Assembly: GCA_012845835.1 (NCBI GenBank)
Contig: JABAKD010000013.1
Span: 11,293,201 to 11,357,200, forward strand
Direction: 5' to 3'
Length of the DNA: 64,000 nt
Source: Undaria pinnatifida
Lineage: Eukaryota > Sar > Phaeophyceae > Laminariales > Alariaceae
Shown: piece after piece, positions 1 through 10,700 of the stretch
Layout: the number at the start of each line of letters is the position of its first letter
Numbering within the stretch: position 1 is the first letter of the stretch
Program-made: the position numbers and the translations under genes
Notes under the pieces: model-generated
What the model was told of the DNA's origin: nothing
The model's database searches: none
The model's input: the letters and a program-made list of their open reading frames with translations, nothing else

Positions 1-780
1 AACATTGAAGCTCATCCCTTCTATTATCTTAGCACATTTTCCTTTCTCCTTCTCCCTCCCTATACGTAATTCAGATCCTGGGTCAATTACCAGGCTCTTC
101 TCCCCCCCCCACACACCTCCCCTTCAAATAAACATATAATAGTTGGCCTCGGTTGGCACCGACGCTGTAAAACATCATTGGCGTTGGCTGGCAACGACGC
201 TGTTAAACATGCCAGTCACTGCGCGAGCTAGACAACCAGGGTACCTTTTTTGCCGTTTTTTTTTTTTGGCGGTCACCATGATGGTTTTCGAGTTAGATCA
301 TATTGTGCGGGGTGGAGAACCCTTACTCCGCACAAGGGGAATGATCGCATCACGTAGTGTGAATATGGTAAGGCACCCACGAGGCAGTTACATAGTAATA
401 CCCATTGCTGTCTCTGGAGTGGTCACACCAGAAAACAAAGTAGCTCATTGGCGCTGTCATCCATAAGCAAGGAAGTAGGCACATGGGGCCGAAGTCCGTC
501 TTACGAGCTGTTCTTGGGTTCTTGGAAGGAAGCAGTTCACCCTTCATGCGGCTCGCCGAACACCTCACGGCGCTTCGCGCTTGGTGCAAGCAATGTCTGC
601 CTGGTTGGTGAAAAACCGACGTGCTCCGTCCCGGCATAGTAGGGATGCGAGGGTCTATGGTCATACGACTACGGCCATACACAAACTGAGTGCACCCCCA
701 CACACACTACAGTACGTGCCTTAATGTTCATTGCGGGAAGATTCCAGCTATTTCTTCCCTCGTCGACTCGCATCGAATTG
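1..780 (-). repeat. SINE-1 copy interrupted by dispersed repeat R1
   Basis: Positions 1-130 and 705-780 match the two consecutive halves of the tRNA-derived SINE seen intact at 49,628-49,957. Shared words include ATTATCTTAGCAC, CTCCTTCTCCCTCCC and TCGTCGACTCGC. Between them lies repeat R1 (about 135-700), which has a second near-identical copy at 46,665-47,250. R1 therefore appears to have inserted into an older SINE; CCCCACACAC-like sequence on both sides could be a target duplication. Open frames here are repeat sequence, not genes. Confidence 0.6.
135..705. repeat. Dispersed repeat R1, copy 1
   Basis: This roughly 570-bp segment recurs at 46,665-47,250 with only scattered differences. It begins near AATAGTTGGCCTCGG and ends near CATACGACTACGGCCAT. 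Its last 100 bp or so, with words such as GACGTGCTCCGTCCC and GCTTGGTGCAAGCAATG, recurs alone near 1,795-1,905, 5,300-5,420, 6,090-6,240, 20,340-20,375, 42,890-42,945, 51,920-52,040 and 59,690-59,845 in both orientations. No coding capacity is recognised. It is probably a non-autonomous transposable element. Confidence 0.75.
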
Positions 781-1598
781 ATACATTAATACTAATTAAT
801 GGCTTCGTTTTAAATCAAGACAATGACTAATTTTCACCCTCGAGAGAAACGATAGTATGTGTATGATGTGGGCGGGTGGTGAAATGGTGAAAGTTGAACA
901 ATTCATGCTACTCCAAGGCATTAATTACGTTCCATGTTGGAGGGAGATATCACTTATACCTCACGCGAACACTTGTCTATAATATCGATAAATGGGGGTG
1001 GTCGGTGAAGTTTTATTAATTCATACCAATACTTAAGGCGCCAATTAATGTACATTCTCGAAGGAGACGACAAACCAGGATTCATAGAGGTAAGGGTGAG
1101 CAGAGTTTAAATTGCAGATCCGTCCTTCGATTAAGGCACGTCGGATTCCGGCTTATTGGGGAGTGGCGGTAAAACTTATGTAATCCATACCGTTTTTAAG
1201 ACCTTTTCTTTTTATGGTAGAGTGAGACGATATCGCCCGATGTGCGGCGGCAGGAAGTAGGGTAACCGTAAGCATCGTAGCGGAGGAAACAAGAAAACAT
1301 AGTGGTACCAAACTGATACATACATCAATGACAAAAGCAACAATGGTGTGGTGGTGGTACACGAAAGCGAATAATTATGCAGCCGTCCAGCGCAAAGCTA
1401 AGGCGCTATAGCGTCGTCGCAAGGCCAAAAAATGATAGTACTTGGCTGAGTACTGGCAGCAAAGAAAAACGCGAAAAGTACACGACACGATTAGGCCAAT
1501 CATAACCGAAAAACGATCATCAGTGACCGCCTACTGGAGGGGGCTTTACTTCTTACACACCAAGCAAACAAGCGCGGTCGACGAGCATATATATATAC
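781..1598. other. No gene seen (intron or 3' flank of the IQ gene)
   Basis: Between the SINE/R1 composite and the IQ exon at 1,599 the sequence is mixed, AT-leaning and has no open frame with coding character on either strand. Two similar blocks near 840-1,000 and 1,000-1,200 share words such as TAAAACTT and ATTAAT, hinting at old repeat sequence. Confidence 0.4.
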
Positions 1599-1737
1599 CT
1601 GTAGATGTTTCAGCAACCTTCCGGGTCGAGCCGTGAGCCACCGCATGGCAATAAGTCTTGCGGCATGGTGCCTTCTCTTCATGCAGACGACCATCCAGCA
1701 ACGCAGCTTCCTGCTGGCCCACCTATCCACTCGGAGC
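1599..1737 (-). CDS. IQ gene exon: 46 codons, IQ-like motif
   Basis: The acceptor is ACGATGCAG and the donor is CTACAG followed by GTATATAT. The 139 nt enter with one base that completes an Arg codon and leave in phase 0. The peptide starts LRVDRWASRKLRCW and contains HHAARLIAMRWLTARPGR, an IQ motif in which the usual Gln is Ala. Entry phase matches the exit phase of the exon at 5,066. Confidence 0.65.
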
Positions 1738-4700
1738 CTGCATCGTTCAAGTACGTACAAGGGAGGAGCGCGACGGGGAGTTACTCATTGCATGCATAGC
1801 CGTAGTCGTACGATGAAAGACCATCGCACACCTACAATGCCGGGACGGAGCACGTCGGTTTTTCACCGACTGGGAAGGCATTGCTTGCACCAAGCGCGAT
1901 ATGTTATCTTCCCTTAGCCGGTCGACCGATGAGCGCATCCCTTTCACGACGGAGCACCGTCCCTTACGCTAAAATACAGACACTTCAACAAATTATCACC
2001 CTCCCCTACATTTTTTCCGTATACTACGTACAAATTTTTATAATCTAAAAATCCCTTCCTCCTTCGCCGTCTATGGTCACCGTCTGTTAATTCTCTCCGA
2101 GGATAGCGATCGCTTTTTCTCATTACGGTTCAGTCTACGGAACTCGCACCACCGGGGGGGGAAGACACGTTACTCGATGTTATTGTTGTAACATTGCAAC
2201 GTAGTTTCATTTCAGGGCTTTTCACGGGCCATGTCATGATCCGGCCCGTGCGTCGGATCAAGAAGGATTTAGATTTCGAGCACTCACGGGTCGAGTGAGC
2301 AGGGTAAGGAGGTGGTGTTCGAAATCTCACAGGTCGGGTCGGGTCGGGTCGGGTCGGGCCGGGTCGGGTCGGGTCGGGTCGGGTCGGGTCGGGTCGGGTC
2401 GGGTCGGGTTGGGTTGGGTCGGGTCGGGTCGGGTTGGGTCGGGTCGGGTCGGGTCGGGTCGGGTCGGGTCGGGTCGGGTCGGGTCGGGTCGGGTCGGGTC
2501 GGGTCGGGTCGGGTCGGGTCGGGTCGGGTCGGGTCGGGTCGGGTCGGGTCGGGTCGGGTCGGGTCGGGTCAGGTCGGGTCGGGTCGGGTCGGGTCGGGTC
2601 GGGTCGGGTCGGGTCGGGTCGGGTCGGGTCGGGTCGGGTCGGGTCGGGTCGGGTCGGATCGAGTCAGCAATTTTTCACACCTCGGACAGATGATCTATCC
2701 CCACTTGATGGTCTAGATATTTCGGGGAAGATCTGTATGGTCTGGCTCATGTTGCCCGGTGGGGGCCGTACGATCTGTCATGATCTGGCACATGTTTCCT
2801 GGGTTTGGTATATACTTAACGTATACAAATCCTGCAGAGCATCTCATAACGGCAGCTATATGATCCATTGTAGAGGATCTAGATCGTGATCTGTTCGTAT
2901 TGGATGGTCTAGATCGTGATATCTGTCCGAGGTGTGGAATTTTTCAAAAAAAAAAAATCACGGTTCTGGTCGGGTCGGGTCAGGTGACCCGACCCGCGAG
3001 GAGATATCGGACCCGTGAAAGAAAACCCCTGCTTAATTCGTACTAGGTGTGTAGTTTGGGATCTATGAGGTCCTCTCTGCGGCGGCATGATATCACACCC
3101 ATACCTGTGTTGCCTCTCCCCCCTTCACCTCAATGTCGTTCTGTATCGAATTTTGAATGAGGGTTGTAGCTTCTCTTCCTGATTATTATACGCCAAACTT
3201 TCAACTGGGCCCCCTTTGGGGCCCGGCTGCCGTTGTTCGTCCCAAGGGAACGCCGCGCACGGCTCTACAAAACCCCGCCGATAGTGGGAAATCATCTGCG
3301 TCTATGAGCAGTGTGTAGTGTAGGATGTTGATACAGTGGGTAGCCCGAATTTAAGAGCACCCGAGTTAAGAGCATTCGGGAATTAAGAGCGGCCAACTCA
3401 GCATGTCCTGCCACTCTAAAGGCTATATATTTCCCTCTACAGATAAGAGCGATTGGTAGTTAAGAGCGCATTTTTCGGCTTGTTACGGGGTGCTCTTAAA
3501 TCGGGGTACCTACTCTAAGATTTTTCGTTTTAGAATGAGTCATGCACTCACTGCGATTTGTGGAAAGAAAAGTTAACTATTACTATTAACGAGAACACTC
3601 CCCCCCCGCGCGCGCGCCGAACCCTCTCTCGTACCTCGTGACAAAGGCCGCTCCTGTTGTAAGCCGCCACCACACCACGATTTACCACGAACTAGCCGTA
3701 ATGCCCAACCAAGTCAAGACTAGTCAGCGACTTAATACTATTACTAGTGTAGTCGGTCACAACTAAAGTGTTCGACAGTGCTTGTCCCTCTATAGTGCCG
3801 GTTGCTGCTACAATGCCGGTGTATATATGCCAGCCGGAAGTACGGGCACTATACAGACGACCGGCAGTACTCCGCACACTGCCACCACTTGTTGTTCACA
3901 GCTGTGCCAAGCGATTTCACAGGCACTATAGCGGGCAACCGGCACAACTCAGCTGGCACTATAGAGGGACATCTGCAATACCCAACCAGCCGATGACTAG
4001 ACAGCGACTTATTAGCGCTATGAGTAGTCAGCCAACTCAAAGCCGCGCTCGTTCCCCTTCCACTGCTTGCAAGAATCACGTCGAAAACGTATACGGGGGT
4101 ACAGTCGAGGGTTCCCCCAATAAGGCGGTCTGAATAAAGCGGTACCCCGATACAAGGCGGTCAGAATCGCTTGGCGCGGCCGGGGAAGTGCACTGATAAC
4201 CTGGATTGAATAAGGCGGCTTCCCTCTATAAGGCGGTCGTATTGCTCTGCCACAACACCGCCTTGCTGGGGGACCCCTACTGTCCCTCTATAAGGCGGTC
4301 ATATTGCTCCCGCACCACCACTACCTTACTTTGAGACCCCTATATAGTGCTGTACTGTCCCCCTATAAGGCGGTCCTATTGCTCCCGCACCACCACCGCC
4401 TTACTGGGGGGGGCCTATATAGTGTTGTAGGCATGAAAGGAGTACCCCCCCCGCGTGCCCCCGCCCCACTCCCCCCCCCCCTTATTATGCCGTTTGTCAT
4501 CTGAAAACAATGCGCGGCAATCAAATATATAGTACGGGGCGGTGAAGTTTTGATTACTTCACACTGATTTCAAGACCTTCATTACTTGCGACGGTACTAG
4601 AGAAGGACGATACGTAGCGCTTGTTTCGATCATTCCATCCACCATGTATAAAAAAAAAAAAAATCCAGAATCCAGTGACTGCAGACACGGAAGATGTTAC

Positions 4701-7700
4701 CAGGTCAAACCTGAATGCCTGACCGAAGCAAATAAATAATGTAAGCCCCCTTGTGGATGGCTCTACCAACTTCTACCCAACGCTTATCGTTCTGTTCGGA
4801 GGGGGGGGGGGGTAAGTAGGGTAATCAACCTTTTTCGTGTTTCGGGGAAACGATGGCTCGCGCTGTCGCTACCGCGGGAACTGGAGGATACGCCAGCTAA
4901 CCAGCTGGATTGCGAATCCAGTTGAGTTAAATTGACACATGACATGTATGAAAATACGTGGAAGTGTAGTGAGCTTAGGCTTATTTTTCTCCATCCGCCG
5001 GAGGATAAAAAATGAGAAAAAAAAACAGTGAAGGATAGGAAGGCCTCGTGGAACTCCTTTCGTACCTCATGACAAAGTCCGCCCCTGTAACAAGCCGCCA
5101 CCACGACTGTAACAGCACCGCCGCCCGTCTTCTTTTTCGGCGGTAAATCCGTCGGTATGTGCGCTGCAGTCGGTCGACCAAGTTTGGTTTTCATGGACGC
5201 AAGCAGGGGCAAGCAGAAAAAAGCGAGCGGGGGCGTGTAATCATATCAGGCGCGGCGGGGCGGGTGGAGGCGGGGGGGGGGGGGGAGGGTGCGATCATTG
5301 TCATGCATGACCGTAGTCGTATGATCATAGATCTTGCGATCCCCCCAAAACGTCCGGACGGATCACGTTCGATTTTTACCGGCCAGACAGACATTGCTTG
5401 AACCCAAGCGTGAAGCGGGCGTGGGCGTGGAGGGGGTGACATCCGTCCAACACATGCTTAAGGAAAATATACGCCATGTTTTTTTGTTGTAGGTGAGGTG
5501 GACCGGCACCAGATCGCACGCTATCGCGGATGCGAAAAAACGGCAACCGAGGAACGGGGGGGGGGGGGGGGGGGCGTAGGGGCGTACTCATTGATTGCTT
5601 GCTCATTTGACCATTGACCACACATCCCTTTTCAGACGGAGCGCCGTTCGCTACTCCTAAGAGAGACGCTCCCAACACTTGGGTGCTTACTTCGTTTTTT
5701 TACATACATTACACAAAAAAAAAATCACGTTCTCCCACTAAGTTAGTTCTACACGTTTTTAGAGGTGGTAAATCCGTCAGCAGGTGCGCTGCGGTCGGAA
5801 GACTCCATGGACATATCATGGACGCAAAAATTAAAAGGCAACAACGGAAAAGGAGCGAGGGGGAGAGGGGAGGTTTGCTTGCAACATACTTCTCAGGAAA
5901 ATGTACACCACGATATTTGGTGCAAGATGTGTTAGAACGAGCCAAGATCACACACGTCTTTCCGCTGGTTGACATCGATGCGGTCGGCAAATGGTTGTCA
6001 TGGGCGAGAATCGAAGACACCAAGGGGAAAAGAGGGGCGGTGGGCGGGTGTATGTGTACGCGTTATTATGCATCGCCGTAGGCTTAAGACGCTATGTCCT
6101 GACATCCCTACAAATGTCGGGACGGAGCAGGTCAGGCTTTTACCCCGACCAGGTTGATGTTGCTTGCACCAGGCGCGCAGCCGGGCAGGGGGAAGGTGAT
6201 GTGGGGTGTACTCGTTTACGTTCATAGCCGTGGTCGTAAGTCGGGGAGGGTTGGGGGGGGCGGGTGACGTGCGTTCAAGACAAGCTTCAGAAATTAATAC
6301 ACCACCGTATTTTGTTCCAGAAAAGATAGTGCGACGCAAGATACTGTTGTGAAGTGCCAACGAAGGGGAGGGGGGGAAAGGGAGGGGGGGGGGGGGGGGG
6401 GGGCTCTTTTATCGCTTTCTTTTAGTCATTCGACTGTTGGCCACTTATCCTTTTCGAAATTAAAAAAAAACATTCTCCGGTTGGGGTGCACTTTTTTTTT
6501 CTCCGGTATCATTCCATCGTCGCATTAATTATTGTACAGTTTGAGATCAATGAGGCCTCTCTGCTGCGACCAGTCGGAGACTCTCACCCAGGGGTACTTC
6601 CCCCTTGTTGATTCACCGGTAATCAAAGCGGCACCTCGTCGCAGAGAGTAGTTATCCCGGATAAAAAAAACACTACAAACCGTGCTGTTGTCGGGTCGAT
6701 CGCGAGACGAGTGCATGTTCTTGAATAATCTCGCCCTCTCTGTACAGTCCGGAGGCTTTATCCATACCGGGGACACACCTCTCGTTTATCCCCGCTTTTA
6801 GGTTATCAGCTTACTGACAATTGGTTTCATTTAAGAAACTCTACATACCTCGCACGAAATATTTTTTCTGGGTATGGTGAAAGAGCAGCCCGATGAATAC
6901 ATCCCGTATAACCAAGGTACTGTACGCTTCTTTTTTTTACTCCAGCCACATGAATAAGCCTTCCGCAGGTTTTCGGTTCAGGATCTCCCCGTCATTCAGA
7001 TAATAGATGTGCGCGAGCATGTGCTCTCGTGTGGCTGCGGGACAAGGAAACGAGCGAACAGTCAGAAGGGTAGCCGTGATGCCCGCCAGGTCTCTGCGCG
7101 GCCTTTGGGAAGTTCTCGAGATGGACATCCAAGACGTCAAAAACAAGAATCGCAAGACGGAAACAGGTATCTGTTGGTAGTGCTGGATAGAGCCAGCAAG
7201 TTCCTGTTTGGCATACTACCCACTGCCGTCGGAGAACGCTGTCGGGGTGAGTCGTAAGCGGTTGGAACTCCCGTTGGCGTTCGGGCTGCCACTATCCATC
7301 CGGAGCGATAGTTTGGGGTTAACGAGCCTCGCCATCCAGAAAATATTATTACCAAAAATACTGATTCTACGATAGCCCCCCCCCCCCCAAAAAAAAAAAA
7401 AAAAAATCTTCAGCGAACGTTTTATGGCTGCTCCATGCAAGGAAGGATGCTACGAAAAAAACATACCTCCGTATCTTCGCTTTTTTGCGAAGGACCATTT
7501 AACGATGGCGTCGGCGTGGCAAGGGGCGCCGCATTCCAGGATACACGGCCGGGAGCTGGTTTTCAAAACCGCCGATTATGCTAAAGAATTGCTGGGGAGG
7601 CTACCGCAAGACGGGTCTTCAGCCAAAAAGGACTACCTCTATCGAAGTACCGTTCCCAGCACCGTTCCCAGTACCGTTCCCGCTCCTAGTAAACGCATTT

Positions 7701-10700
7701 GGCAGGAAGGATACGCATTTGTTGCTTGCCTTGGTCTTTTGGCCACTGGCGACGCATCCCTTTCGAAACGGAGCACCGTTTCTACTCCTAACAGAGACGC
7801 CTCTAGCATTTTGGGCTCTTTTCATGATTTTGCCATACATTACATTGTTGTACTTTTAGCTCGCCCTTTCTCCCTCCTCTCTTCGCCTTTTCTGGCAACG
7901 CGAGGAAGGGGGAGAGCTACACATGCACGTCTCTCTCGAGTATGGAAACATCTTTACCTGTAGCAGTCTTGCACGTAAGCTCAGGTCGAAACGTCGGGCG
8001 GCGCTCGTCTGTTCTTCTTCTGATTTGTCCATTATGCGGAGGCACGAGACCAGCACAAACGCCGGGAACTGGTCCAGTTTTCTGCAGTCATACGGAGGGA
8101 GGAACGTCGGTGCCGCCAGAGCAAGACAGGAATAAACATGTTTTCGAGAACAAAAAAACACAAACGTTGTTGTTGTTGTTGTCTGTTGTTGTTGTTATTG
8201 TTGTTGTTGCTGTCACTTTTTTTCGTCATAGCCATACTGTAGTTCGTGGTCACAGGACGGGCTCCAGCCCACTTGCGAGTGGAATAATCTATACGAGTAG
8301 TTCACGTCGACGCGAAAAACGTACTCGAAACGTTTGCTATATCCACTGAACTAGAACAAGGTAGTTTCCATCTGGTCCATTCTTTCTCGATCGATGCCGA
8401 GAGAGGAACGCTGTTGCCGCCAGGAGCGAGACAGGAGGAAGACGGGTTTTCGGGAAATTTTTCACACAGTTTACGTTTGACGCGAGAACCTCTCGAAACG
8501 TTTTAAATGTACAACACTAAATCGCCAGGACTTCCTATTACTGCGCGTGAGCAGTAAATAACCTTCACATACGGCGCAACAAGCGCTGTAAGGCTAGCCT
8601 CTGCTGTAGGCCTATTAATTGGCAAGAGAAGTGTCGTTCCGCTCGTACGTGTGCTTCGCTATAGTCGCAGAGGTATGCACGTGAGACGCTTGATGCCTCG
8701 AGAGTGATCATCACTTCCCCTTGCATCCGGTCCTAATGAGCCGTCCGTCGATACGGAGGACCTCCCCAGTATTTTAACATAACTGGCGTTTCGTAGAACT
8801 GTATTTGCTTTTTTTCTGTTCGTTTGGAATGTGTGATCCAGTTTTCTGCGGTCATACGGAGAGAGGAACGTTATTCCCGCCAAGACCTACAGCAAGGAAT
8901 AAACATGTTTTTCGGGGGAAAGGGTTCCCCCGTAGTCCCCAATGGTTGTCCACAGCTCAGGTGGCACCATCATATATTCATCTAGTTCGCCTTAAATTAA
9001 TTCGTACCGGGGTGTATACAGCATACCACAAGTATCATTCGTAGTACTTGTACTATGCGGGGAAAAAAACCCACCAACATTAACGTAAAAATAACACCAC
9101 GTAAGAATAAGTTTGCTCCCATCCACCTCACAGCTTATCTTTGAAATATTGCGCATCTACAGTTAGCACGCAGGTAGAATATTTTGCTCGCATCCACCTC
9201 CGTCCTCCCCCCCCTCCCCACAGACACACACACCCCTCGCCCGCCGCCCCACCAAAAAACCACCCTCCCAAACACACACAAACACCCCCCCCCTCCGCCG
9301 ACGCCCCACATAAAGTCAAAACCCGCCAGAACATTAAGCGCTACCCGACAGGTGATATCGCCTCTTTACCTTTCGAGCCATCCATGCAGTAGCTCCAATT
9401 CATTTATATGGTCTTCAAGTTCCAATTAACCTGTCCCCCACCCCCCCTTCCTCGCCACCCCCACCATCGCCGAGACTTAGCACCACGCGTACGGTGAGCT
9501 CCTATACAATTATGCGACCTGAAAATGTTGGAAATTTCCGCCCCGACACCCCCCCCCGACCCTGAAAAAAAAACGCCCTCCCCTCACTTTTCATACGACT
9601 ACAGGATACACATAGTAAACTGATGCGTTCCACAGTCGTCATGTTTTGTCCCCCTCGCAAACGGGTTTTATAGTTTTCGTGCGCAGATTGATTAATATCA
9701 CTCTGTTGATCCTAGTACAAGCTAGTCCCAAGGGGAATCGCCGATCTATGTCCTTGATGAGGACACGCACCCAGTAATACGCCCGATCGGAGTATCACAC
9801 ACAGCTTGCAAAGCGGAGCACCGACGAAATTTTCGACCTCACAGCTGGAGAGTAGTTTCATTTTCATGGTTGGTTTCACGCTGAACGTACATTTTGTCTC
9901 GGGAAAGTTTTGTTCAGTAGGAAACATGTTAAAGGTATCCACAATGACTGCAGAGCTTGCCTCTCTCTTTAGGATGAGGCATCGGCACGGGCACTGCCCG
10001 CGGGTGCTGGGTGTCGACGGGTGGAAATAGTAGCTTGATGTGAAGAAGACACAAAATCTACCTACAAGAGTCAGTGGCATTTTTTTTCAGCTGTACCATG
10101 CGCGCTAGAGGATTGCCACCGCATGCGTGATCACAGCACTACAGGCTTGGTACATCCATTGTCTCCTTTGCGCTCCGACGATGTGCAGTGAATAATTAAT
10201 ATTACAACGCAAAAAGCTGACACAGCAGTACACCGAATACAATCCCTCCCACCCAATTCACTCTGCTCCCCTGCGTGTGGTCCGGTCTTCCAAAGCACAA
10301 TGATTGTGGGGGCATTTGTTTTTGTACCTGTACCATGCACGTTGGAGGCGTACCGCTGCACTCCATTCCGCCTCTTTCATCTCCCTGAGCATCCGAAGAC
10401 ACCTCCTTGCGACGAAACCCCTCCACGCCGTCTGAAACGGCACCGCTTTTCCCATCGTGACTTCTATCATCTTGTAGCGGGCGAGTCGCATTCGACGGAC
10501 TTTCTGCCTGCCCTCCGTATGATAAAAAGAATAAGACGCACGAGGGGGGAAAGATGGGCATGCCGGATGTGTGCTACGGTGGCGGGGTGGCACTTTTTTT
10601 GTCTGAAATGCCACCGCTTTTCCCACGGTGACTTCTATCCCCTTGTAGCGGGAAAGTCGCATGCGATGTACCTTTTTGTCAGTTTTCGCCACAATACGAT

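Larger units (their letters stand above)
2213..3031. mobile_element. hAT-like non-autonomous element carrying a (GGGTC)n array
   Basis: The left end CAGGGCTTTTCACGGG and the reverse complement of the right end (CAGGGGTTTTCTTTCACGGG) form terminal inverted repeats. They match the shorter element at 43,969-44,179, which has a clear 8-bp target duplication. Here the flanking octamers agree at only five of eight positions. The interior is a roughly 330-bp GGGTC array followed by a second inverted-repeat element (2,676-2,936). A related right end is at 22,099. The open frames with Gly-Ser-Gly-Arg-Val repeats are translations of the satellite and are not genes. Confidence 0.55.

Noticed and set aside
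143-703. Frames of 107 and 117 codons in R1
   Set aside because: The second R1 copy at 46.7 kb does not keep either full-length frame intact.
2295-2889. Long Gly-Ser-Gly-Arg-Val frames
   Set aside because: Translations of the GGGTC array; open in several frames only because the repeat has no stops.
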